A stretch of 64,000 bases of DNA. It comes from Ascaris suum (Eukaryota; Nematoda; Chromadorea; Rhabditida; Ascarididae). The position numbers and the translations under genes were made by a program. The DNA lies in NCBI GenBank assembly GCA_013433145.1, contig CM024173.1, forward strand, positions 10,126,322 through 10,190,321. The letters run 5' to 3'. Below, piece by piece: positions 35,201 to 49,009 of this stretch. The notes under the pieces are model-generated. The model saw only the letters and a program-made list of their open reading frames with translations. It was not told where the DNA came from and ran no database searches. Numbering within the stretch: the stretch's first letter is position 1; every line of letters starts with the position of its first letter.

Positions 35201-38200
35201 GATTTGTGATCATACTTCTAGGTTTATGCACATTTCAGTGATGTCAATTGAATGCGCAAAATTACGTATAAGCAATATTCCTGTAGAAAAAAAAAGCGAG
35301 TGATTAGAAATAGCTGGTGCATTGAAAAGCTGATCATAAGGTTTGCATTATGATAGGCTCGCTCATAATGTGAATGTCCTGTAACGAATAGCAGGGATAT
35401 CAACGATAATGACGAATATGCAAACAAGGATAATGACGAAATACAGTGCAAGAGGTCCTCGACAAATACGGCGGCATATGTATGGGATCATAAAAACGCA
35501 AATATGAAGCATCCCGATTTGGCACATAAATCCATAAATCCATGAAAGTCTTGCAAGAGATGAGATGTTCATATAAAATGAAGAGTTATTAATTCATAAA
35601 AACTCATCGTTAAACCTATAGGAATTTCAATGAAACGATTGTTTTTATAATGAATTCTAATAGTTCGCCATAATTCTTCACGACGGGAACTTTTCGGTTC
35701 TTTATTTCAAGAGTCTCGAATATTTTAAACAATTCGATACTCGTCGAAAGTCATTAATCGCTTGAAGGATCGACACAAAACGAAAAAATGACACATACAA
35801 AAATTGAAAAGAATTTTGTGAAAAGTAAGAAAATACTACGGATGTGGAAACGACTCAATTGTAACGTCAGTCAGGAGCGGTGACAGAACCAAAAATTTGG
35901 GGCAAACACATATGACCCATAGATGAAGAAAGCGAACTAGATCTTGTGTGTGGAAAGTGTCAGAGTGGCACGCGATGTGCCAAAGGGAGAAACTTTTTCG
36001 TTGATAACTTTGCGATTTCAGTCATATTTCAAGATAGATTCCGAACTAAACATATAGAATGAAGAGCCAAATCAAGCTTCTTCACTCTACTTTGGCCATT
36101 TTAATGATATTGGTGTGAGATTGAACCGTGAAAGAGGAAAACGCCTCCTCTTGTACGTACAATCTATGACCCTATTTTCAACTTGCGTGTAGCCACTTCG
36201 TACCGCACTCCCATGCGTCGTCCTGTCTGGGTCATACGACTACCCATTCAGCACTTCTGGCATAGGACTCGTCCGAAACTAACTGAAACAATGGGCTTTG
36301 ACAAATAGAACACAAAAAGCAGACATTTTGAATTTAAGTGAATAAACCGCTAGCATAGGTGTTATGAGATGCGCTATTTTTTTCAAAGCCGCTTTACAAG
36401 CTCGTAGCATGTTTTACCAACAAAACAATAAAACGTGAAATAATTCATCCACTTGCCGGATAAAATCAGTTAGGGTTAATGTCCACTCAACAATGAGTAG
36501 GTCCATCATTTTGACCTATCAAATTCGAAAGAAGTTATGACAAGATAATTGTATGATAGTTTATAATTGTGACCATGTGGCGCGTCGAGAGGAGATGAAA
36601 TAATACTCTATGCTGAGGTTTCGCTTATTTGAGCCATAATCATAGTACACCAGTCTGAAAAATCACATAGATACACTTCGTCAGGTTTCATAGAGTAACG
36701 AAAATTGCCACGTTTATGGAAGGGAAGAGAAGCAAAAAAAAAGAATGATTTCAAAGATCGCGAGACGGAAAGGGAACACGGCATCAAGAGTAATGCCTTT
36801 TCTATAAAGCATTGGAGAAGCAATTCCTTTTGCAATGACGATAGAATCTATAGAGGACGACACTGATCGGATGATAAATGAATGTGGTAGTGAGTGAATC
36901 GCTGAAATTCCCAAATATCCTCAAAATGACGAAGAAATGGGAGATTTGTGATTTATCCAATGTTATTTTATAATTCTTTCTCATCTAAATACATGGAAAA
37001 AGGGTCGCTTTCAGATTTTTCTTGATTATATCCTTTTCTGAGTCAATTCTTTTTCTTTTCCATAACGAAAATGTCGCAATTCTCTTACGCCAAAATATGT
37101 TATATTTCTTTGCAAAATTTCCTCTCAAGTATATGCACTCTTCATTGGAATGAATCGTCTGCGCGCATTTCTGAAGTCATAAAATGTTGAAATTTTTACG
37201 AAACGAAGAAGAAATAGAAATATTTGATCTGCTCATTCGATATTATCAGCATCATTCACAAAGAAATGTCCAACAACTTAGTAAAACTGCACTTGACAAG
37301 TTCATTACGAGTGCAAGTTTTGAAAAAATTAGTTGTGGGATTGCTTTAAAATTCCAGAGTTGTCAATTCAATTTATCCCTCTCTTCAAGAGAACTGTACT
37401 TTATTCGATTGCGTGATAGAAAATGAGCATAATAATAGTACCCATTTTGATGGTTATACGAATGTGAATGCATTTTTTTTTCTTGAAGTATTGATGATAA
37501 TATTCCATTGATTCAGTTTTCAAATCTCTATTCCTCACTCGAAAATATTCGATATGGGATGAACGCAAGTAGGAGCAATTCATTGGATATTTTTCTCTCA
37601 TTCTTTCCGATACTATTTCACCTCACACGAATTATGTTGTTGTCGTTGAATGGCATATTTTGAATTGATGATTTTAGGCTTTTATGAAATTTTGAATGGA
37701 TGCTAACACTGATATCCACGAATGCTGCAAATACGAATCTATGTCTTTATAGAGAGACAGCAGTAAGACGTTGCGTTTAGAAGTTCTTCCGTTCCGATGA
37801 GGCATTCATTTTAATCAGCCATCAATAGTTAAAGAACAATGGCAGTACCGCAATATTGTAATGACAGTCTATAATAAAATATCGTGGTCTGCATCAGTAG
37901 TCAAATTGAGATCACTAACGATCTGATTTGATCATTTAAGCCGTTTTTGCCGACGTATCTGATACTATAAAAGCAGATTGCAATCATAACTCTGGAGATG
38001 TGAACCAAACGGATGGAACTACTCCTCATATTTTATCCCTCTCATACGAACTATCGTCATAACTGTCCGAAAAGCCTTTCCATAGGCTGATATTTATTAG
38101 AGCGTACTTGTTACTTTGAGTGGCAGAGCTTACTGCTGAAATGTTCAGATATGAAACATATTGACTTCAGATGAATTGTTATTCAAGTTTTGCTTTTATC

Positions 38201-41200
38201 ACCTCTGTTAAATTTAGTTCCTCATTTTTATGCAGTCATGAGCAACCGATAATGACAACTGAACCACTGGAGGCTTTTTTTTGATACTTGATGATATGGT
38301 GCAAATACGTTAAAGAGAAATTTCTTTCTATTTTCTGATCCATATGAACTGAACCACATCAGTAATATTCTCACTAATGGTTCAATTTCGCTAACGACGT
38401 CAATGCTTTTTGTTTTTGCTGTTGACAATAATTCTTCAAGGCAGGAAATTATTATTGCATTTAGCGAATGGTAAAAAACCTTTCAGGATGTTAGAATATC
38501 GAATGTCATTTCATCATAATTGCTATAGCATTCGCAATCAGCTGCTTAAATGGAAGTGCTAAGATAATTGCAAAAAGTTTTATGGATGATTTTTCTGTTT
38601 TCTATGTGATGATCCTTCATTGAAAATACGCTTAGAAAGAAACGCCATTTTAGGATTGTAAGGGATTGCAAAAATCTTCGCCATCTGCAAAATCCAAAAC
38701 TAGTTTTACAACTATTCAGAATTTATCTAATCTTCCTCTATCATTACTATCCATTTACGGATATGTTGCAGGTAATTCAATCAAAAAACCATTAAGTAAA
38801 TTTATTGAGAATGCATGTGCATTTCAAAGGAAAATTTTAGTCTATCCTAATAAACTCGGTCAACTATAATTTGAATCGCGTCAGTTTCCTAAGAACATGA
38901 TTAATGATATTCAAAATTGTCATGTTTGAAGTTCATCCGATATTCAGTGAATTTTTCTCGTTTCATCGGTCTTTTCACCATTGCATGCAATATGTTCACT
39001 TTGTAATTTTCGCTTTATAAGAAATTTTCGAACGACGGGAAGCTTTTAAAGTGCCCGACTTGTTTGCAACTAGAATAGTCATCTCGCAGAGGCGCTTAAT
39101 TTCTAAATTCGAGGAGCTTCTTGAGGTTCTTTTTACGCCTTAGAAGGTATTTTATCTCTTTTTTTGTGTCTATACGTTTGAATTCTTAAATCTCGCAGTT
39201 GATTTCTGTGATTCGATGAGAAAATGATGACCGTGAAAAAGCGCTGAAAAAGATTTTCTGCATTTCACGAGTTTTAGATCATAGATCCTTTTCTTAATTT
39301 CTCAAATTCCTTAAATGATTTACGAGCATGTTACTATTACATTGCCTGAGTGATGACGCCCGAGTGACCGAAATTCAAAACCAACTAATGTCGCAATATT
39401 GGAATTCCGTATAATTCACGATCAGCATAAAAATTATATTATTTAAACTCGATTTTATATTTTAGGTCATGATCATCTCATCTATTCTTTTAATGCCTCA
39501 TCATAAGATTTTTTCGGCGCTGCTTTATTTTCTTCCATGTTTATGTCGCAACAAACGAAATCATAGGCCTATACTGAGTTACTTATCATAACATCCTCTG
39601 GGGTGGTATAGCATCCTTCCTGTACTGTCATTCAGCTATTTAATATGACTTACTGGAAAATCCCTGTTTAATTTTATTTAGTTGTTTCACTACTGAATGA
39701 ATAAATCTTTCGCTGTGCTTAAACATATAACCTATACGAATATTAATATACTAATACGTATCGATACCCATCCCTGGCTTGATAATCTTCACTCTTCCGT
39801 GCCAATTTATTTTATGTTTAACAATTTTAATTATTTATAACCAATTTATTTTAACTATTTAACTAAAATATAACTAATTTACTAAACTTTTGCTTATGCC
39901 TTCCTAGATTTATAGTTCCTCGCCTATTATGATATATAATGGGAGATATTCCAGCGCTGCATTTTCTTCTCTACATTCACAGTGTGTCGTTGACTTGGAA
40001 ATGCGCAATCCAGAAAATGCGCTTCAACTAACAGCTCAGCACCATCCAAACGTTACAAGTTAATGAAGTCACGAACGCAGGCTAAAGTGATCTAATCATC
40101 GAAATGAACACTGCAAGAGCGAACAGCGACATTCGGCAAATAAAAAAGACAACTAATCCTATGTTGGAATGTCTACAGAAGTTTCAATCCTTGTGACTCT
40201 ACATCATGCTTCTGGATTACTCCTCAGCATGGCCTCATCAAAAGCGGAACGATGCCTTTATCTATAAGATGGTGTGCATGCAGAGGGGTGCATATAAGTG
40301 TATACATAACCGAAGATAGTTATTACTGAACTTAAAAAGATAGCGTTCAGTGGGCGCTATACAATTCACCAATAATAAAAGCAATAGCACTAGTTTATAT
40401 TGCGAAACAATTGCAAAATTATTCAGAAGCATTTTTTTTTCAGCTAATTGATACTGTTGTGTGATTTTTGAAGAAAGCTAGGGTATCAAATTCTTCTTCG
40501 ATCCAAGTTTTTGAGGCTACACATAACTCTCAAATATTTATTAAAATATGCTAGAACAGTATATTAATAGAGAATTGCATGGTAACATTAAAATGTAGCA
40601 TAGTATCATATCATATAGTAGAAAGGTACGGTTCATTAAAAAAAAGATCACAACTTACAATATTGTTGTGCATTTTTCACGAACAAAATTCATTATAAAA
40701 GAAATAAAATTGCAAATACGATAATTCCCGATAATTTCTCTCATTTCTAACACAAATTTTCATTCTCTAAGCATAGTAAAAATGACGTTTATTCTTTACA
40801 CGCATATCTGCTAATTTTCCTCAAATGTCTGTAATTTATGCATTATTCGTGTTAATCTCCTATAAAAGACGAAGGATATTGGCAAACACAGAGATTTTAC
40901 TATCACTGAAAGCTATTGAGAAATCCACTGTCTTAATAAGACAGTGCTGATATCACTAACATCGGGGCTCAATGCCTCATATCACGCGCTATCAATTGCC
41001 GATGTCGCTAATCCATATACTGCCACTGCCAATTTTCACCAGATGGGTTCCACTTGGGTGTTGGTTCATTCTACCTTGTGGGCTAGCGTTATCGAAATGC
41101 TAATCAAGGAGTTTAGAGATGGGCACTCAAACCTAGGTGAATTTTGCACGAAAATGCGAAACTTTTGTAAGTGCAGAAAAGAGAATTGAGCAGTCTTCAG

Positions 41201-44200
41201 CGCAGACAGAAAACCTCGGAGAAAATTGATGCAATTGCTTATTTGGTAGTCTTGAGAAAAAGAGAAAGCTCGACAGAAACGTAGAGCGAGCATTGTGAAT
41301 TTTCAGTGCAAAATCGTTCAACTTAATTTCATGGGTCGATTTTCGAGCCCTATTTAAAACGTATCATCTTCCGTTTAGTGAGGTTTATAATGTGAATAAA
41401 AATGTGCTGCCGCTTATACTTATCAAAAGTTACAGTTCTTCGCACTTCTCAAGCTGAGATTTCGACATAGACGCAAACAAAATGTGCATATTCGTCCATG
41501 TTGTGAACATTGCCTTGTCAATAGTGCGCTTTGCAATTAAAAATATGTAAGCCTTTATTTCCTATGATAGGTAGTGAGAGAGCATAGATTCTAGAGAACA
41601 TTTTATATTATATATCATTTAAATCTAGAGGATGTTCCACAGTCTCTGAAGCGTTATGCTAGATAACGTGGTAATGCTCTAGTCTTTGTTGGAAAAGCCT
41701 TTTCAACAAAATTCATTGCCTAGTTGATGACGCAGGACTTTCAAGGCTTATCTATTCAGTCACCTGCAAAAGCACAACTGCACAGACCTATAATTACACT
41801 TCATGATATCCCTAAAATGAGATTAAATGGTTTTGCCATATGCTACATTACCAGATATCTCAAAACATGGATATAATGATGTGTGAATCAAGACATATAG
41901 TTTGTTGTCTCCATTTCCGGTTTCACGACAATTTATGAGTGATGAACGCATAACTCCAGCTTAGATATGTTCTGCCCTGCTACATCTGGGTCCAGCAAAA
42001 GAAAGACTTTCAGGCATAAATTTTGTGTAAGCATTCGCTTTCGAAGAAATACGCATAGTGTCATCAATATCTATTCAAATTGCCTATGATTTCAGCATCT
42101 TTCAATTGTGCATGATTCCACTCCTGTTCTGTCTTGATTTTTCGAGGGTTTTATGAATTATTTATTCTATTGCAAAAATACTTTCGCCGTCTTAAAACTA
42201 AATTTCTCAACTAAATTCGCTATTCGTTCTTTAGAGATTGCAACTCACAGATTTGCAGCAACAATTTACCCTGTCTGACTATAAGGTGCAAGAGATCCAT
42301 CTCACACTGCTAACTTTAAATATAGATGAGAAAGCTCATGTGAATGAGTTTTTTTTTGCAGTTAAGAACCAATAAACATTTCTACTTACCCGGAGTGTAT
42401 CAATTCGTTTGACCGAAGCAACATATTATGTAAACGATTCCGCTGAGAGTCTGCAGTCAACTGTGGTCTCAAAGATTGCCCAATTTCTCCCCAACAGTCA
42501 TAAACTAATTAACCAATTCCATAAAAAATATTCGTCACTTTATTGGATTCACCAAATTTCCTTGCGATTTATTTCAGCTATTCGATTAGATGTGTTACTT
42601 TAAGTGGTTAATAAATTCGAGATGAAGGCTCCATGTGTGGGTCTGATGTGAACGTTTGAATTTGCTGCATACGCTCTTCATTATCATAAATCCTCACTAA
42701 GTGATAATATGCGTCGAACAATGCCTTCATGAATACCAATAACTGTTCCACCTAAAATTTCTCTTCTTTTTATAAACCGGTAAGACGGATGAAACTCGAG
42801 AACAAAGATCATATTGCGGATGAAGCGAAGCAGGCTTTAAAATGATCACCCACCTTTTATATAAATACTAGCAATATTTGAGATATTTTCCACTTCACCG
42901 GCAGTAAGTATTGCCCAATTAAACGTATTTCCTTTGTAAACCGTTTGAAATATTCGCATTGCGTCGGACTTAAACCTATTATTGCCGCATTTTCAAAAAA
43001 AACCAAGAGAGTTGAATTATCTCAAAAAGAGTGACAATAATTGAACATTTTCGAATTGGAATTACATTAGCATTAGAAATTACATGCTTTCTTAATTCAG
43101 TCATTGTCTACTCGATGCATTTATTCACTGCTCACATTAAGTAGTAATCATTATCCCTAACTAGCCTCATTAAGTAAAAAAGTCCTACAAATATTATCAG
43201 CGAACGTTTAAATGCTTCTATGATACAATTAGCAGTGAGCGATAACAGCATTTTCTTGAGTGCTTGAATCAATTTATCGCTCAAAAGAAATGAAAACGTT
43301 TTTAAATTTCTCCTCATTGCATTGATAAATATTGATTGCAAATGATATTGTATATATGATTATATTAGTTAATTATTTTGTGCACATCAACTTTAATGAA
43401 AGCGTTCTTATGCGACGTAATCGTTTAGAATAATTTGCATATGTCGATAAACAGCATCATGAATAGTTGTGACACATTGATGAAAACGTTGTGACACAAA
43501 GAGAAATTTTTTTGTCCTCACAAGTTGAAATAGAAAGGAGAACGTTTTAAACTTATATTTCATAAATTCCGTAGAATATTTTCGCTTAATATTTATTAAA
43601 AGCAGCAAAGCTTAAAAACGTACGTACTGGTCACTTTATTAGGCAAATGTCCGTATGAACATTATTGGTTTGCATGATTCTACTTTATTGAATAGATATA
43701 TTTCAAAATTTTATCAAATATTTCATCTTTTCACAGTACTACTATAGGCTTCAATGTTCCAGCTCAGGAAATCATTTTGCTTTAAAAAAAGATGCATCTA
43801 TTCGTGATTCGTGTGATAGTGAAATAATTTTTTGATTGTCATTGCTAAAATTGGAGATTTTAGCGCATCAATTCCACTGCAATTCTAAATGATTGTAGTT
43901 ATAATAGGCACGCACACCTACAGATGTGTAAATAGTGATATTAATTAGAAATTTTGTATAGGGAAGCGCATTAAAGAATCCCTGCACAAATTCCAACCGT
44001 TGCAATATCCTGTAACGATCTAAATAACGTTTTTTTTAATTTGTAAATTCTGTTGCAAATAGTACATTTTATAGAAGAAAATTATTGGTATAGATTGTTG
44101 AGGGTATAGCATCGATGAAAGTATTTCTAAGAATCAAAGAGAGTATTTAATTGTTTCATGAATTTGATGTTCTCTGCGTGAAGAAAACATACTTATATCA

Positions 44201-46940
44201 AGCTTTGTGAAAATTTTAGCAACAATCATCATATAATATCATGCAACATGCCTTAGGTGTTATTCAATTATTTCTTTCTTTTTTGAAAGTCGATCTATAG
44301 ATTTATAATTAACCTATTTGTGAGGAAGAGGTAGGAAAATGTGTCAGAGGACTTAATCGTTAAAACACAGCTGTATGGCCAAAAATCTTCATTAAGATCA
44401 GCGAATAATGAAACATGTAGTTGAAACTTCTACTTTTTGGCTGATTTGATCGATCAAACGCATATATTGTCCACTAAAATCAAATTCTAACTGATGCAAA
44501 TTATTTGAAGCAATTTCAGGTGAGCAACGTTTCTTTTGATGAACATGAAAAACGATACGAATTAAGCGTCAATTTTTATAAAGCGATTTAAAATCATATA
44601 TGGAAAACTTCCTAAAGAAGCACAATATAAATGTGTGAATAAGAGAATGAAATCAATGCAGCAAATGAACTAAATGCAGTCAGTGGAACAACCAATGAGT
44701 ATGAAAGCACGTCTGAAGATATATGTGCATTTTTAACATGCATCAATTTCTATGAGAATAACATTTGCCAGTATGATAACAAATTATTATGTACATTCCA
44801 ACATTACAGATATTCATCGATATTGATAAAATGAAGATAATCATATAATTTGTGATAATATTCTGCAAATAGGTAGGTGTTAATCAATTGAGCTTTCGCT
44901 TTAATATTGCTAAAATATTTGAATTTTGGAAATTAAAGAATTTATTCATGGAAAAGTTCATTGTACTGCACGTAAACTTTTTTTTTTCAGTGAAGTTCAA
45001 ATGAGTGAGCATACATAACATACGAAAGCGAAAAGCATTTTAATGTGCCGAAATACGCGAAATTGAATCGAGATTGAAAATCATATAAAGTTCGGCTGCC
45101 ATTGTGCGGATTTTCAAAGCTTTAAGCGGCATAGAACTTTGATGATCTGCCTAACTTATATTGGACCATCTGCATTTTTTTTGTGGGCAATTTGTTGGGA
45201 AATTTTCATTATATTTCTCTATTTTGGTGCAGTTAATTTTCCTATATGTCGAGAATATTTGAGAAGTATATTTGAAAATATGCAAAAATATATTTTCAAA
45301 TTTAGTCTATATAAAAGGCTGTTTAATGGCTTGAAGCAACGTAGATGGGACCGAATTCTATAAGCAAACGTTTTCCGTCATAATGGTTTTATGAGTATGG
45401 AAGTGTGTATTCGATAAATTTCTAGCGCTAACAGTTGTTAATGAAGTTTTGAACAGGAATGTCAATATCGTCCTTTAAAAAAATGGAATTAAACAACGAA
45501 ATAAGATCCCGTGAAGCAAAACGTATTAGATTCTTGTAAATCAAGCAGCAGAAAGAGGCTGCATAGAGAAATTAGACAGCAAATGCAACTAAAGTACATA
45601 TGCAACGAAGGTTCACGATCTTTTTACCTTTTGACAGCAACTTCTATGCTAACGTCAAAAATATGATAAACAACGATTTGCGATAACATTTAACAACAAC
45701 ACCCACATTCTTATGGCAATTAATACAAACTTAAACTAACGAATTTTGGGCCTTAGCGAGGAAACCATTCTCATTGCCAAATTGCATCAAAATCTTGGAG
45801 CAGAATTTCATCAAAAAGATTTCCCCGCAATGCGCTTTTTCCCATAAGAACGTTATGAACCGCTTTAATTGTTTTAATGCTACCATTCGTAGGCAAATTA
45901 TTCGTTAGGCCTGTTGTGTGTTCGCAAAATTTTATGATATATATTATAATAATACGTCTATATCTGCGTATTTCATCATAGTACCTAGAAAACTCCAGGT
46001 GGTTTGATTAGAACTTTGCAGCCAGCAAACCTGAGAGGCAGATCGTGTGGTGTTGTGTAGCTGGAGCCAAATTTTCGGCAATGCCTTAATCTGATGTTGC
46101 TTTGAAACTTACTATGCTCGCATAAAATTAGCATAAAATGAGTTGTGGTTGTATTCTCCACCACTAGAGCCCAATTACGCGAAAAAAGTTTACTTTAATC
46201 CTCATCTGCATTTCTTTCAATCCTTCTCCTATTCTCCCCTGCAATTTGAAGAAAAATGCATCACATGAAAGTTAGCTATCGGTGTGCTTTCTACATACGA
46301 GGTCAGTATGCGTTAATTGACAAACATGCATTAGTCTGAAGAGTCGACCAATGTTATGTCTATTCCATCGGTTTCACGGTTTCTATTAGAAACTTGCCGC
46401 ATCATTATAATTGTTTGCAGCGGGCAATGAGAATTAATTGTATCATTTATTGCGATCATATGTTATGTTGGAAATTCATTTAGGTGGAATAGAATTTACG
46501 GTTGTGTTGTCTTTTAAATTGAAGATGAATTCCACCAATGTCACGAGTAGTGCTTAATGAGTGACGTAACGCAATAACGATGCAATAGGAATTTCTTTAA
46601 TCCGATTCTATTGTTTAACGAAATATTTATTATCTCATTTAAGTGAATATAAAATCAAAAATCTAATGATCGACGAAGACGTCAATGTATTGTGAGGAAA
46701 ACTCTACATACGAAAAGATAAAGCATTAATTAGAACATCGTATAGATTTTGCACGTTTCATTTCGCATTCAAGCGGAATAAATGAGTTGAAAATATGATT
46801 TTCTCTTGCTTTTTGATCTTTGCTATCCAGTTCGTACCTGTTGAATACATATAGAACTTTTTCTCGAAGTTATTTTTATTTGTAGAAGGAGGTACAAAAT
46901 TAAATTCTAGGTTGTGCGAATTCGTCGCAAATTGTAAAAG
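32210..46940. other. Long AT-rich, gene-poor stretch
   Basis: Nearly 15 kb in which I found no chained exons. It is visibly richer in A and T than the flanks and holds only scattered frames of 60-110 codons on both strands, for example plus 34094-34432, plus 37184-37426 and minus 33944-34174. The last begins after TTGTTGCAG and contains RKFLTEDLLDRHCEHVYP, resembling the second half of a C2H2 zinc finger, but no first half was found. A hydrophobic minus frame at 35363-35572 could be one exon of a membrane protein. I treat the rest as intergenic. Confidence 0.45.
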
Positions 46941-46945
46941 AATTG

Positions 46946-47200
46946 TTACTTTCGTTCGATTATATCTGCTCGATAATTATAGTTACCCTTCCTTGAAATA
47001 TTTGAGCAACCTGATAGAATTGATGTACTGATAAGTGCTATAATAACTATGATTATAATCACAGCAGTTTTAGTCATTGTTTCGATGAGAGAAACCCTGA
47101 TGGGACCATTGCAAAATGATTCTTGCTCGCAGTTTGAAAAGTAATAGTGATCATGTTTTGTGTTATTTTGTGCGTTTCCGCAAAAATGCACTACTCTCAT
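46946..47200 (-). CDS. Candidate C-terminal exon of a single-pass membrane protein
   Basis: An 84-codon minus frame ending in TAA. It has a Cys-containing, glycosylation-site-bearing N side (HFCGNAQNNTKHDHYYFSNC), one strong hydrophobic helix (TAVIIIIVIIALISTSIL) and a short polar tail (NISRKGNYNYRADIIERK). The order fits an ectodomain, membrane span and cytoplasmic tail. An ATG is present at its start but no signal peptide, so an upstream exon is likely missing. Confidence 0.3.
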   Translation of the reverse strand: MRVVHFCGNAQNNTKHDHYYFSNCEQESFCNGPIRVSLIETMTKTAVIIIIVIIALISTSILSGCSNISRKGNYNYRADIIERK

Positions 47201-48814
47201 GACGTGCTGCGTTTGTTCCCCCCGAGGGTTTCAAATGATGAACGCTAACAGAAATACGTGCATGAAATCGAATGACTTCACTATAGAGGAAGATGGTCAT
47301 GATAATCGAATTTCTTTACCATTGATCGTACTCTACTGCATCTGTATACAACAGAAGCCAATCCATCATTTTATTGAATTCTAACGAAATGAGTTCATCA
47401 GAAGATGGAGTTGCAGGGAACTCATATTAAGCTAGCTCTTCCTTTAGAATCTGTTTACTTGTTTCGAAGGTTTTCAAGTGATACAGTTTCACGGAATAAA
47501 CTACTCAATGAAATGTTCATTGCTTATGGAAATATTGGTGAATTTTTGAGAAATGAAACTTGCAGGCCAATGTTATGTGTCAATTCTGCTTTTGCGAGTT
47601 ACAAATAAATGTTAGATGATTGTCATATCCGTGGTAAGTTCATATTTTGCTATGCTCCTTCACAATAAAAATATGCTAAAAAAGCTCAAGGCGGCACAAT
47701 ATGAGTATCCCGCATGATCTCTTATATAAAAGGAAATATACGACGCTTTAGATTTATAAGAAAGCTATATGCCTCTGTCCTTTGATGTAACTATTTCTTA
47801 ACCTAATTAAAGTGAAGACCTCTCTGGTTGTTGGCTAGCGTATTCTTTGGGCTTTCAATTCCATTCTAGCATAGTTAAAGGACAGCCTCAGCCTCTATGC
47901 CTAGGTTGATAAGGCTGCGATTGAAAGTGGTAGTCGTTTTTTTATTTCCATGTTGTAGTATTCCAAGTGAGACGTAGTTTTTCTTCGTTCCCCTACCTCC
48001 CCTAATCAGCAGCTAGAAAGAAATTTGCCCGGTACGGAATCGCTTTTCTCTGCGAAATTGCATCAGCGCATACATTAAAAAGCTTTTTAAGTAGTCACGT
48101 TTTAAGTTCGTTCAAAATTGCGTAATAGAACTGCTACATTATGTCGCATATTATTCCGTAAAGGTTCATTTTTCTTGATGAATTGGTTCGTTATGAATAA
48201 ATAGTTTCCATTGATGGCAAATCGATGCTTCTCTGATTCAAGTGATTACTAGCGTTTCTTAAAATATAGTTACTTTCTTCCATTATGTATAGTCGGCCTC
48301 TAGTTCTCTCATTGCATACATTCTATTATCATCTCCACCCAATCAGCATTTTTCATTACGGACACCTTCGCCACTCATCTAAACCTCCTCACTCTAGCGT
48401 CGGTCATCAACTCGATGAGTTTTGCAAGCCCCCTGGAGCTTGCTTGTCACCCACCTTGACTCGTGTCATCGCTTTGCATCCTGCTGTTTGCATTCTATCG
48501 CTAAAGGTCTAAATACGAACACACGCATGCACAAATCTAGCATTGCCATAATGCACACCTGCAAAGATTTGTGTATTAATATAGGAAATGCTTATGCTCG
48601 ACCGCTCAACTGACGTCATATTTGAATATTTGTTATGAAAGAAATTCATAAATTGCATCTGTCATCCTCAAAATTGCAAATATGTTTTAGACTGCTAGTT
48701 TAGAATGGTTTCACCAAGAGATTCCTTCAAAAAAATTAGCGAAAAAGTAGCAATATTTGATTTCATCCAACTCGTTTCCACATCAAGAGCGATCAAATTT
48801 CCTTTCATACAGTA

Positions 48815-49000
48815 TTGCATTGCATGCCAACACTTGCTGGGGCTCGCTCTTCTAGGGCCTCATCATCTGTGCTGAGAGAATTCTGCTCGAAAACGCTAAT
48901 CGAATTGCCTTTCAGTTCGGATTTCGCTCCCTCAGATTTTTTTACTATTCATAAAAGTGAACAAGAATTTGAAAGGTGTACGACTTCCGTCGATAGGTGA
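48815..49000 (+). mobile_element. Relic of a mariner-family transposase
   Basis: The frame contains SSRASSSVLREF followed by SSDFAPSDFF. These match the C-terminal catalytic part of mariner transposases (..HTSRxSxxVLREF.. and ..PPYSPDLAPSDFFLF..). The DNA-binding N-terminal half is absent, the first HDNA-type motif is not readable, and a stop follows at once (TTSVDR then TAG). I see no flanking inverted repeats. It is a dead fragment. Confidence 0.6.
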
Positions 49001-49009
49001 CGCCAAAAA

